Below, one piece after another: positions 6,851-15,700 of a stretch of 18,026 nt of DNA (position 1 is the stretch's first letter; each line of letters starts with the position of its first letter). Location of the stretch: assembly GCA_034368805.1 (NCBI GenBank), contig JAXMLJ010000011.1, forward strand, positions 1 to 18,026, given 5' to 3'. This DNA comes from UBA2272 sp034368805. GTDB taxonomy: Bacteria > Actinomycetota > Coriobacteriia > Anaerosomatales > Anaerosomataceae. The position numbers and the translations under genes are program-made. The notes under the pieces were generated by a model that saw nothing but the letters and a program-made list of their open reading frames with translations, had not been told where the DNA came from and made no database searches.

Positions 6851-8754
6851 CCGCGCTTGCCGAGCGTGCGCGTGTCGCCGTCACGCCTGGTGACGCCCTG
6901 TGCGTCGAAGTACTCGAGCAGCGGCACGACGTACTTGCGGCTCGAGCCGGTCACATCGCGTGCGTCTTTGGCGAGCATCGTCCCATGCTCGGTGAGGTAG
7001 CCGACGATCTGGCCGCGCGCGCGCTCCACGGCTGCGGCATCGAAGTGCAGGTCAGGGCCGAGTCGCACGACGGCGCCGTCTGTCGCCAGCCTGCCGAGCA
7101 CCTTGCGCGCGACGCCGGGGTCCACTCCCGCCTGCGCTGCGAGCTCCGCGGTGGTCGCGGGCGCGAGGGCCTGCTCGCGCAGCAGGGCGAGCAGCTTGTC
7201 TGTGGCCTCGCTCTCGGCGGCAAGCGCGGTCGAGGCGGCCTTCGGGTGCCGGACCTCGGCTCCGGCGAGCACGACCCTGCCCTGCCCGGCGGCAAGCGCG
7301 AGCAGCGCGTCGAAGACCTTCGGCTCGAGACGACGGTCGACGCGGTCGCGCAGTGCGGCGATGCCAAGACCGGTGGTGTTGGGGTTGGCGTCGTGAAACG
7401 CGAGCAGCTCGCGCTCGGCGGACTCCAGCAGCGCGCCCTGGGCCTCGGCGGTCACGTAGTACGTCTCGCCGCCCACCTTCAGGCGCTCGAGCGTCGCTTT
7501 GTTCAGGTCGTCGGCCACGGTCGCACGCGGGACCCCGATCGCGACCGCCACCTGAGCCGAGGTCATCGGCAGCGCGCGGCTGGCAAGCAGGCCGACGGCG
7601 GCGCCGGAGAGGTCGTGGGCAACGAGCGCATCGAGAAGCTCGCGCTCGTGAGGCCTGAGCGTGGTCCGGCGCGGCGGCAGCACGTCGAGCACGACACCGC
7701 CGCCGATCGTCCACATCGGCGAGTACGAGCGGATGATGAAGCGGTCGTCGTAGCGGGGCGACAGCGGCTCCTCGAGGCGGAGTTGCGCCAGGCCGCTCTC
7801 GCCGGGCCGTAGCGCCTCGGCGTCCATGAACAGCACGCGGCCGAGCACCTCGCGCGTGCCGTGGTGCACGTGCACGCGAGTGCCGCTCTCCAGCAGCTTG
7901 GACTCGCTCGCCAGGTACGTGACCCGTGCGTCGAAGCGGTCGGTCACGGTGAGCGTTCCCGGCTCGGCCACGATGTCGCCACGGGCGATGTCGTCGGTGT
8001 CGAGTCCCGCGATGTTGAGCGCCACCCGGTTGCCGGCGACGGCTTTCTCGGCGGCGGCACCGTGCATCTGCACCGAGCGGACACGCCCGCGCTTACCGCT
8101 GGGCATGAGCTCCACCTGGTCGTCGCGCCTGGCCACGCCGCTCCACAGCGTACCGGTCACCACCGTGCCCGCGCCCGCGATGGTGAACACGCGGTCCACC
8201 GGCAGACGGAGCGGCAGATTGGAGTGGCGCGCCTCGGCCTCGGCGGCGACCTCATCGATCGTGTCGAGCAGCTCAGGGAGACCCGCGCCGCTCTTGGCGC
8301 TCACGGAGACCACAGGCGCGCCGTCGATCGACGTGCCGACGAGCAGCGCGCGGACCTCCTCGGCCACGAGTTCGAGCCACTCGGCATCGGCGAGATCGGC
8401 CTTGGTGATGGCCACCACGCCGCGCGGGATGCCGAGCAGGTCGATGATGGCGAGGTGCTCGCGCGTCTGGGGCATGATGCCGTCGTCGGCAGCCACCACG
8501 AGCAGCACGACGTCGATGCCGGTGGCGCCGGCCACCATCTGGCGGACGAACCGCTCGTGCCCCGGCACGTCGACGACCCCCATCGTGCGTCCGCCCGACA
8601 GCGCGAGCTGCGCGAAGCCGAGCTCGATGGTGATGCCGCGTTCCTTTTCCTCGGCCAGGCGGTCCGGATCGGTGCCCGTAAGCGCCTTCACCAGCGTGGA
8701 CTTGCCGTGATCGATGTGCCCGGCGGTGCCAAGCACGAGAGAGGGTGTGGTCAT
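6847..8754 (-). CDS. selB: Selenocysteine-specific elongation factor SelB
   Basis: 635 aa, close to the usual SelB length (E. coli about 614). The GTPase domain starts at once, with P-loop GHIDHGKS (12-19), G3 DVPGHE (62-67) and G4 TKAD (117-120). The order LAEEKERGITIELGF is the SelB-type switch region. EF-Tu-like beta-barrel domains follow to about residue 370. The C-terminal third consists of winged-helix modules that in SelB bind the SECIS hairpin of selenoprotein mRNAs. AGGAG lies 8 nt before the ATG. It delivers Sec-tRNA-Sec to in-frame UGA codons on the ribosome. It lies downstream of selA with one small gene between them. Its end overlaps the histidine-kinase stop by 4 nt, leaving no room for a dedicated terminator. 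Confidence 0.97.
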   Translation of the reverse strand: MTTPSLVLGTAGHIDHGKSTLVKALTGTDPDRLAEEKERGITIELGFAQLALSGGRTMGVVDVPGHERFVRQMVAGATGIDVVLLVVAADDGIMPQTREHLAIIDLLGIPRGVVAITKADLADAEWLELVAEEVRALLVGTSIDGAPVVSVSAKSGAGLPELLDTIDEVAAEAEARHSNLPLRLPVDRVFTIAGAGTVVTGTLWSGVARRDDQVELMPSGKRGRVRSVQMHGAAAEKAVAGNRVALNIAGLDTDDIARGDIVAEPGTLTVTDRFDARVTYLASESKLLESGTRVHVHHGTREVLGRVLFMDAEALRPGESGLAQLRLEEPLSPRYDDRFIIRSYSPMWTIGGGVVLDVLPPRRTTLRPHERELLDALVAHDLSGAAVGLLASRALPMTSAQVAVAIGVPRATVADDLNKATLERLKVGGETYYVTAEAQGALLESAERELLAFHDANPNTTGLGIAALRDRVDRRLEPKVFDALLALAAGQGRVVLAGAEVRHPKAASTALAAESEATDKLLALLREQALAPATTAELAAQAGVDPGVARKVLGRLATDGAVVRLGPDLHFDAAAVERARGQIVGYLTEHGTMLAKDARDVTGSSRKYVVPLLEYFDAQGVTRRDGDTRTLGKRG

Positions 8755-8797
8755 CGCGGCGGCTCCTGTGCGTCTTCGTGCGGGCCCCGGACCATCA

Positions 8798-9172
8798 TCA
8801 GCTCCACGCGATCAGCCCCAATCCACGTCGCGCGCAGATGCGGAAGAAGTGCTGGAGGTCTGCGCAGACCACCGCGTCGTGGGGACCTTTCACCACATCG
8901 CGCTCCACCGAGAACGCAGCGAGTTCGTCGGGCGTGAACACGTCGAGCAGCGCCGAGAGCTCACGCACCTCGTTCGGCGTGAGATCCTCGCCGATGTTGA
9001 TGCCCGTGGCCTGGAAGACGAGGTCCCAGTACATCTTGCCTCTGAACGAGGACTCCGCGCCGGAGAAGATGCCACCGCACAGGTGCAGCCCGGCCTCTTC
9101 GAAGGCGCGCGCATCGTCGGGAGTGAGCTCGACTTCGTCAAGCGAGCGGGACGCGTAGTTGTCGAGACCCAC
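8798..9172 (-). CDS. Small unrecognised protein encoded between selA and selB
   Basis: 124 aa from a GTG. AGGTGG overlaps the selA stop and sits 7 nt before this start, so it is probably translationally coupled to selA. The gene ends in two consecutive UGA codons 43 nt before selB. The protein looks soluble, with no signal peptide or membrane segment. It begins MGLDNYASRS, has a central LCGGIFSG...SFRGKMYW stretch, and near the end FFRICARRGLGL. I cannot assign a family or activity with confidence. Its place inside the selAB pair makes a role linked to selenocysteine synthesis or decoding reasonable, but that is inference. I do not read the terminal UGAs as Sec: what follows (WSGARTK...) has no family-like pattern and runs into the selB ribosome-binding site. 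Confidence 0.85.
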   Translation of the reverse strand: MGLDNYASRSLDEVELTPDDARAFEEAGLHLCGGIFSGAESSFRGKMYWDLVFQATGINIGEDLTPNEVRELSALLDVFTPDELAAFSVERDVVKGPHDAVVCADLQHFFRICARRGLGLIAWS

Positions 9173-9183
9173 GGCGGCACCAC

Positions 9184-10590
9184 CTAGCCCGTGGTACCGA
9201 GGCGCCCTGCCCGGGCAAGCGCCGCAACGACCTCGGGCTCCTCATCCGAATCGAGCGTGCGCGGATCGAGCAACAGGCGGCCGTCCTTGAGACGCGCGAT
9301 GACCGCCGGCTCGCCGAGGCGCAGTCGCTCCTCGAGCGCGTTCGCGCTCCCCTCCCGAGGCGTCACCGTCACCACCGTCGTCGGGATGTCCTCCATCGGC
9401 AGCGCGCCACCCCCGGCGCGCGATACATCGGCGGCGGTCGCCACTTCGTAGGCGTCGTCGCAGGCGGCGAGGATCGCGGATGCGAGGTCCCCGGCACGCC
9501 GGGCAGCCTCATCGGCGGTCATGGTGAGCATGCGAAGCGTCGGAACCTGGGCGAAGAGCCGCTCTTCGTGCAGATACAGTCGCAGCGTGACCTCGAGCGC
9601 CGCAAGCGTCATCTTGTCGAGACGCACGCAGCGCGCGAGCGGGTGCTTCTTGAGGCGGGCGATGACCTCGGCCGTGCCGGCGAGGATGCCTGCCTGCGGT
9701 CCGCCGAGGAGCTTGTCGCCGCTGGCACTCACGAGATCGGCCCCGGCCGCGATCGAGGCGCCCACGGTGGGCTCTCCCGGCAGGCCGAAGCGCGCAAGAT
9801 CGATCAGCACGCCCGAGCCCTGGTCCTCGAACACCGGGACGCCGTGCTTCGCCCCGAGAGCCACGAGATCGGCCACTGGCACTTCCTCGGTGAAGCCCAC
9901 CACGCGGTAGTTGCTGGAGTGCACCTTGAGGATGAGCCCGGTGCGCGCGGTGATGGCGTTCTCATAGTCGCGCAGATGCGTCTTGTTGGTGGTGCCCACC
10001 TCGATCATCTTCGCGCCGCTCTCGCGCATGATGTCGGGTATGCGGAAGCTGCCGCCGATCTCCACGAGCTGCCCGCGGGAGACGATCGCTTCCTTGCGGC
10101 GCGCGAGCGCGGCGAGACCCAGCAGCACGGCCGAGGCGTTGTTGTTGACGGCCATCGCGGCCTCGGCCCCGGTCAGCCGGCAGATGAGCTCCTCGACGTG
10201 CACGTGGCGGCTGCCCCGTTCGCCGCTATCCACGTCGTACTCGAGCGTGGAGTAGCCGCGGGCGACCTCGCCCACCGCTTCGACCGCGGCTACCGCCAGC
10301 GGTGACCTGCCGAGGTTGGTGTGCACCACGATGCCGGTTGCGTTGATGACGCGACGGAGCGAACGGCGGGCTTTTGCGGCGATCCGCGTGGCCGCGTCGG
10401 CGGCGATCGCGTCTGCGGAGACCTCGACGACCTCGCCTGCGCGGATCGCGTCTCGCGTGGCGTCGAGCGCTTCCCGGAGTGCCTCGAGCGTGAGCGCATG
10501 GCCGTGTGTGTCGCCGAGAGCGGCGACGTCCTCGTGCTTCAGGAGCTCGTCGACTTTGGGGAGTGTGCGCAGCAGGGCGTTGGTGTCCAT
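9184..10590 (-). CDS. selA: L-seryl-tRNA(Sec) selenium transferase SelA
   Basis: 468 aa, full length for bacterial SelA. It is a PLP enzyme that converts Ser-tRNA-Sec to Sec-tRNA-Sec with selenophosphate. The N-terminal tRNA-binding part (LLRTLPKVDELL) is present. The core includes NATGIVVHTNLGRSPL, NNNASAVLL, RGQLVEIGGSFRIPDIM, VGTTNKTHLRDY and FEDQGSG. The PLP lysine is Lys293 in SGDKLLGGPQAG (Lys295 in E. coli). The start is an ATG 9 nt after the stop of the HEPN gene, with no obvious Shine-Dalgarno, which suggests translation coupled to the upstream gene. SelD, which supplies selenophosphate, is not in the window. Confidence 0.97.
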   Translation of the reverse strand: MDTNALLRTLPKVDELLKHEDVAALGDTHGHALTLEALREALDATRDAIRAGEVVEVSADAIAADAATRIAAKARRSLRRVINATGIVVHTNLGRSPLAVAAVEAVGEVARGYSTLEYDVDSGERGSRHVHVEELICRLTGAEAAMAVNNNASAVLLGLAALARRKEAIVSRGQLVEIGGSFRIPDIMRESGAKMIEVGTTNKTHLRDYENAITARTGLILKVHSSNYRVVGFTEEVPVADLVALGAKHGVPVFEDQGSGVLIDLARFGLPGEPTVGASIAAGADLVSASGDKLLGGPQAGILAGTAEVIARLKKHPLARCVRLDKMTLAALEVTLRLYLHEERLFAQVPTLRMLTMTADEAARRAGDLASAILAACDDAYEVATAADVSRAGGGALPMEDIPTTVVTVTPREGSANALEERLRLGEPAVIARLKDGRLLLDPRTLDSDEEPEVVAALARAGRLGTTG

Positions 10591-10599
10591 GGGCCCATT

Positions 10600-11046
10600 C
10601 TAGCCGAGTGGCAGCTCCGGGGGCAGCAGGTCGGGATGGTGACGGGCGAGCCATTCGCAGACGAGCCGCTCGAGTCGCACAACGGTCCGTTCAAGCTCAT
10701 CGACCTCGGCCTCCGAGATCGTACCGGCCTCATCGTACGTCGCGTGGTTACGCTTGGTTCGCGCATTCTCAAGGAGTGAGAGTGGCGGAGCAGCATCCTT
10801 GCCCAGGATGGACTTCGCGAGCTGGATTTGCACGAAGTGGTTCATGTTCGAACTGGTGACCCGCAATGCGTGTGCCCGAGCTGCGATCTTGGTAAGGGCG
10901 AGACCCGCATCGAAGTAGCTGCAGTACCGTGAATCGGCGTCTCGGTTTGGAATTCCGGCGTCACGAAGGTGGCGCCGGTAGCGAACAAGGAGCTTGGCTA
11001 TCTCGTCCGGTGATGCCGGTAGTCGCTTGACGCCCTCAGTGGTCAT
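10600..11046 (-). CDS. HEPN-domain protein, probable toxin of an MNT/HEPN pair
   Basis: 148 aa from the ATG at 11046, which has an excellent GGAGGGG 7 nt upstream; a GTG at 11064 is possible but less well placed. It looks like an all-helical HEPN fold. The key motif R-x4-H is Arg96...His101, followed by Tyr104 (RTKRNHATY), as in HEPN ribonuclease toxins. Residues 40-80 (FDAGLALTKIAARAHALR) resemble the helical core of HEPN proteins that sit beside nucleotidyltransferases. The gene overlaps the preceding MNT-fusion gene by 11 nt. In characterised MntA/HepT systems the MNT protein AMPylates the HEPN toxin to silence it; the same is expected here. It is immediately followed by selA, which is unusual for such a module. 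Confidence 0.85.
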   Translation of the reverse strand: MTTEGVKRLPASPDEIAKLLVRYRRHLRDAGIPNRDADSRYCSYFDAGLALTKIAARAHALRVTSSNMNHFVQIQLAKSILGKDAAPPLSLLENARTKRNHATYDEAGTISEAEVDELERTVVRLERLVCEWLARHHPDLLPPELPLG

Positions 11047-11884
11047 GTCGCGGCCCCTCCGCACCGATCACCCGCAGAATCGGGCTGCGCATCACGGTCG
11101 TCACAAAGTGCGAACGCTCGGCTAGCCTGGCGTGAAACTCAGCAGGCGCGTATCGGGAGATGTTAATCTCCCGTCCCACACGCTCGCGGACCGGATCAAG
11201 CGCCTGGATGACCTCGTACGTGTCCGCCTCGCCCACGATCATCAGGTCGATGTCACTCGTGGCGGTGTCCTCTCCGGCCGCCGTCGAGCCATACACGAAC
11301 GCCATCTCGATCGCGTCACCAAGCGGCTCGAGCGCCTCCCGAAGTATCGGAACGAGCGATACCTCGGGGATCGCCCACTGCCGGAAGGCATCGAATGCCG
11401 GTGAGCGGACCGCCGAGTAGTGCATGCGATTGCCCGAGCGCTCGGCGTCGACCAGGCCGAGCCCCACAAGCCGATCGAGCGCCAACTGCGCCGAGCGGAG
11501 CGGAACGCCAGCCGTACGGGCGACCTCACGTTGGTAGAACACCCGCTCGGGCTGCAGCACGAACAGCGAGAGCACCCGCCGCACGCCCACACTCGCGAAG
11601 AGACGATCGCTCCACTGGTCGGACCGCACCGGTGCGCTGATCGGCTCGTCGGCTCGAGTGACGCCTGCGGCATACGTGGCACGACTTTCATGCGCGAGCG
11701 ACCCGTCGCTGAGGTGCGCATCCCCGGCGGCCGACGCGGTGGACGCCACTTCCGAGCCTTCGATCGGAGAGAGTATCGCGACCGGCCGGCCATGGCGTGT
11801 CACGACGACCCTGCTGCCCGCCTCCGCGGCATCAAGCGCCCCGGACAGGCTTCTCCGCAACTCTGCCACGGAGATCATATTCAC
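11036..11884 (-). CDS. Phd/YefM - winged helix - MNT nucleotidyltransferase fusion, probable antitoxin and autoregulator
   Basis: 282 aa from a GTG at 11884 with AAGGA 7 nt upstream; ATG 11878 is the next choice. Three domains are visible. Residues 2-43 are a Phd/YefM-type antitoxin N-terminus (ISVAELRRSLSGALDAAEAG...VVVTRHGRPVAIL). A low-complexity linker follows. Residues about 92-160 are a winged helix (VLSLFVLQPERVFYQREVAR...LVDAERSGNRMHY). Residues about 175-282 are a minimal nucleotidyltransferase with GS (199-200) and SDIDL (Asp211, Asp213). wHTH-MNT proteins paired with HEPN toxins are known; adding a Phd DNA-binding antitoxin domain at the front is unusual. The two DNA-binding-type domains suggest strong autoregulation through the paired palindromes at 11895-11931. 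An alternative is a regulator whose NTase modifies a target other than the adjacent HEPN protein. Confidence 0.88.
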   Translation of the reverse strand: MNMISVAELRRSLSGALDAAEAGSRVVVTRHGRPVAILSPIEGSEVASTASAAGDAHLSDGSLAHESRATYAAGVTRADEPISAPVRSDQWSDRLFASVGVRRVLSLFVLQPERVFYQREVARTAGVPLRSAQLALDRLVGLGLVDAERSGNRMHYSAVRSPAFDAFRQWAIPEVSLVPILREALEPLGDAIEMAFVYGSTAAGEDTATSDIDLMIVGEADTYEVIQALDPVRERVGREINISRYAPAEFHARLAERSHFVTTVMRSPILRVIGAEGPRHDH

Positions 11885-11894
11885 GGCATTATCC

Positions 11895-11931
11895 TTAGTC
11901 GTTTGACTCACGTTGTTAGTCGTTCGACTCA
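11895..11931. promoter_or_regulatory. Two tandem 16-bp operator repeats with internal palindromes
   Basis: TTAGTCGTTTGACTCA (11895-11910) and TTAGTCGTTCGACTCA (11916-11931) differ at one base and start 21 bp apart, two helical turns. Each contains AGTCG-TT-YGACT, a 5-bp inverted repeat that is perfect in the second copy. They lie between the -10 region and the start codon of the minus-strand Phd-wHTH-MNT gene. This is the expected place for autorepression by a toxin-antitoxin regulator. Confidence 0.75.
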
Positions 11932-11961
11932 TTATTTAGTACATCTCGAACGCGCTGTCAA
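11931..11961 (-). promoter_or_regulatory. Promoter of the MNT/HEPN-selA gene run
   Basis: The minus strand has a perfect -35 TTGACA (11956-11961) followed by an AT-rich -10 zone. AATAAT (11931-11936) gives 5/6 matches at 19-bp spacing; TAAATA (11933-11938) gives 17-bp spacing. The AT-rich patch stands out in this GC-rich DNA. The operator repeats begin directly downstream. No other convincing promoter is seen before selA. Confidence 0.65.
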
Positions 11962-12066
11962 GGCGCCGCGTGTCATCGCGGGGCGCTGCCCGGCAACATT
12001 CGTGTGGTGCGTTCACACCCCCAGACTTACACTCATGATGCAGACCTCAGACGTCGGAGGATCAAT

Positions 12067-12750
12067 ATGGGTGATCGGGACATGGCCTTCTGCACGGCGT
12101 GCGGCGCGCAGTTCACGGGAGATGAGACCTTCTGCACGCGATGTGGTACATCACGGAGTGGGTCGCTGACCGCTCCGGCCGCCGCTCCGGCTTCGGCACC
12201 CACCCTCATCCAGCAAGCCGGTCAAGTGACCGGGACCGCGCGCCAGGCGTATGGCGCGGTCGCCCAGGTCGCTGCCGTCGGCGGCATGGCAGCCTCGCTC
12301 CCCTGGCAGACGATCGTCGCCGGTGAGACTCCCGACCTGCGCGGGATGCTCTCCCGCGTCGCGATGCCGGGTGCACGCACACTCGCACAACGCTCGCTCA
12401 AGAAGCCTGGCCTCGCGATGGCCGTCACCACCGCGCTCGACCTCATCGTCGCTGGCCTCTCCGGCGGTGGCAGCGCGCTCGTAGGCGCTCTGCCCCGCGC
12501 GCTCGCCGGCGGCACGACCGCGCTCCTCTCGCTCATCACGGGCTCCAAGGGCGGCGCGCTGCGCGGTCTCACGGGCGTCGTGTCGCTCGGGACCGCACTC
12601 GTGCAGGTAATCTCGCTCGGCGTAACGCTCATCGGCGGCGTTCGCAGCGGGATGCCGCTTCTCTCGACGCTTCCGATGGTCGTCGCCATGGCTTCGGCGC
12701 TTGTGATGGCGCTCAAGACGGCCTCGGTGGCCTTGAGGAGGCGGTCCTAG
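12067..12750 (+). CDS. Zinc-ribbon membrane protein, function unknown
   Basis: 227 aa. An N-terminal zinc ribbon uses Cys9, Cys12, Cys23 and Cys26 (FCTACG...FCTRCG). A Pro/Ala linker follows, then a stretch up to about residue 112 with few charges, then a strongly hydrophobic, Gly/Ala/Leu-rich region (about 115-222) that could form around four membrane segments. It ends RRRS. GGAGG lies 6 nt before the chosen ATG; an upstream in-frame ATG at 12004 lacks this support. The stop codon directly abuts the start of the next gene with no spacer, and the next gene's SD lies inside this one, so the two are coupled. The product may help place or export the large downstream protein, but I recognise no family with known function. 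Confidence 0.85.
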   Translation: MGDRDMAFCTACGAQFTGDETFCTRCGTSRSGSLTAPAAAPASAPTLIQQAGQVTGTARQAYGAVAQVAAVGGMAASLPWQTIVAGETPDLRGMLSRVAMPGARTLAQRSLKKPGLAMAVTTALDLIVAGLSGGGSALVGALPRALAGGTTALLSLITGSKGGALRGLTGVVSLGTALVQVISLGVTLIGGVRSGMPLLSTLPMVVAMASALVMALKTASVALRRRS

Positions 12751-15700
12751 ATGAGCACGAACCCACGCCCGCACCGCCATGCACTGGCGCGCCGCATCGC
12801 AGCGGCTGGCATGCTCGTCGTGCTCGCCTCGCTGCTCCTGGTGCCATCCGTGGCCTTCGCCGCCGACCTCGTGACCGACTACGAGATGCCGTCCAACTGG
12901 ATACTCGAAGGCGGGGACGGCACCTTCTTGTGGATCCAGGGCCAGTACGGTGCCAGCGCGACCAACGGCCTGGAGTGGACCGGCCTCGGAAAGATCTTTG
13001 TGGCTGTCGTGAACGAGGGTGACGAGTATGCGCCTTACTCCTCGTTCGAGGACTTCGAAACACGTTCACTCGAGCGCGGGGCCCCGGGCATGGACGGCCA
13101 GACCGTGAAACCAGTGTGGGAAGACGCCGAACTGACATCTCTCGGCGGCCTGGAAGCGTATGTCATCAGATCCACTACGATGCAGCCGACCGACGGCGAC
13201 ATCGACTCGTTCTACAGCAACTACTCGTGGTACTGGATTCCCACCGGTAGTGGCGGCATCACGGTCGGAGCTCTTTCGAGCGTGTGGTGGCCCGAGTGGA
13301 GTGGAGGCGACCACAGCGGCGAGCTCGGCCCGATCACTGCCGACGTGGAGAAGGTTCTGGCCTCCCTGCGCTTCGCCGGCTCGTCGGGCACGCCGTCGAG
13401 CGCTGGCACCACCGGCGGCGACAGCTCGCCCTGGCGTACCGTGGCCGGCGGCATCGGCGCAGTCGCTGCGGCCGCAGTCGCGCTCGCCGGCGCTGCGGCA
13501 AGTGCGCGCGCGAAGACCGGAGCCGAGGAGCCCCCGCCCGACCAGCCGGTAGGCTACATCCTCCAGCTCTCGAGCCGCTCGATCCAGGTGAGCGCCGAGC
13601 ACTCGGCATCCTTCACCGTCCAGGTATTCAAGGTCTTGCCCAACGGAACCTACCAACCCGCCAGCGACGCCGCCGTCGTGCTGCATCCGCCGGCCGGGGT
13701 GAGCGCGCAACCGCAGACCGCGTACGGCACGCTCTCGACCGTCGTGTGGCAGACCGGCGCGATCACCGCAGGCTCGGCCATCACCGTCGAGGCACAGTCC
13801 GCACTCGGCATGACCACCGCGTCTGTGGGCGTTGCCGCCGCAGGTGAGAGCCGCATCGTCACGCGGATCGAGCCCGCCGGGACGATCGCGCTCCGCACGC
13901 AGGGCGAGCACTCGATCACGCTCATCGCGGCAGTCGAGCTCCTCGGCGCCGATGCCACCGATCCCGCTCTAGATGCCGCCTCCCTGCGCGCGACGATCGC
14001 CTTTGCCGAGGACTCGGAGTGGCTCGAGATCTCCGAAGCGATCGACTACGAGGAGGGCCGCGCCATCAGCGTGATGGCCTCGCAGCCCGACCCGACGAGC
14101 CCCGTGCAGCCGCCCGAGAGCGCGATCGTGCGCGTGACCGCGCAGCTCGGGGCGAGGCCGCTCACCGAACTCGTGGCGATCCCGCTTGCGGGGCTGCCGG
14201 AGATGGATGCCAAGCCCGACGAGGTGTCGTTCGCCGCTGAGTCAGGCTCCGTTGCCGAGGTCGCCATCGCCATCACCAACGCGGGTGACACGCCGTGGCA
14301 GTTCGACACGCTGTGGCGCGAGGGCTCGCGTGCGATCGCGACGCCCTCGATCGAGCCGACCGGTCCCTCGGCCGCCACACTCACGCTCACGGAAGACGGC
14401 GGCGACAACCTCGACCCCACGCGCCCGCAGACCGCGTCCACGCTCGTGGTGGTCGCAACCGCCGACGGATACGACGAGCTCCGGCGGCGCATCGAGGTCA
14501 TCGTCACCCAGGAAGGACTCTTCATCGACCGTACGAACGTGGACCCGTCGACCGGCGCCTTCGCACTCGCCGCCGACGGCTCGGCGCGTCCCACCGCCAT
14601 CGACCTGCGCGTCTTCGTCCGCGATCCCGGCACCGGAGAGATCGCCCCCGACATCGGCCTCGCCGAGCAGGCGCTCCTCGAGATCGGCGGCCAGGAGGGC
14701 ACGAGCGGCTACGCGGGGCTCAAAGCCGGTGGGCTCACCATCGAGCCTGCGGGCGTCCGCCAGCTCAACATCCCGAGTGCGACCTTCAACGCCTCGCTCG
14801 AGCGCAAGCTCCCCACCGCAGGCGAGCCCGTGCCCGCGGCGCTCCTGGCGAGCATCCCGGGATACGACGCCGACCGATTCTCGGCGCTCGTGCCGCTGCG
14901 TCTGCTCGGCGTGAACATGGAGCCGTACTCGGATGCGTGGGAGACCGAGCGCGACAACTGCCTCGACATCATCCGCTACTACGTCCCCTTCGAGCACCAG
15001 GACCGCCTCTACGCGCTCGTGGCCGAGCGCTCGCGCACGATGGGCGCCGAGGGCCTGTTCTACATGCGCAAGCAGATCTGGAACTTCGCGCACGACCAGA
15101 TCATGAAGGAGAAGCACGAGCACCTCGACGCCGCCTGGTGGAACCAGCAGATCGAGGACACGCTCGACTGGGTCTCCTGGTGTGGCGACATCGCGTTCGG
15201 CGTGGCGAGCGGTTCCTACCTCGGCGTTGTCGGCTCGATGGCCATCGGCATGCTCAAGCCGCTGCTCGTCTCGGCGATGGAGGTATGGCTCGCAGGCGGC
15301 GGCCTGGATGACTGGCTCATGGCGCAGACCTCCACGATCACCGGTGTGCTCGAAGGCGCCGTCACCGACCCCGACTTCCTCGCCAAGCTCTCCGGCAAGA
15401 ACAAGGCGATCGGCTACGCGCTGTTCATCGCCTACTTCTTCGCCAAGGAGCTCTACAACGACCCGAACCTCTCGGTCACCAACGCGATGAAGAACGTCGG
15501 GCGGCAGCTGCGCGACGAGGGCCTCATCGCATTCCTCAAGTGGGCCGCCAGCAAGCGCGGCATCACGCTCGCATCCGTGCGCGCGAAGGGCGGTGCGGGA
15601 GCCGACGCCGGTACGCCGAAGACCGCAACGCCCGATGCGCCGCGCGCCAAGAGGCCCGGGGCCGCACCGGACGGTCCCCGTACGAGAACGCCTGCGGCTA

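Noticed and set aside
8789..8800. Tandem UGA codons at the end of the selA-selB intergenic gene as possible selenocysteine sites
   Set aside because: Readthrough gives a short Arg-rich tail ending in the selB ribosome-binding site with no redox motif. No supporting SECIS-like hairpin was evident by eye. The upstream protein already ends naturally.
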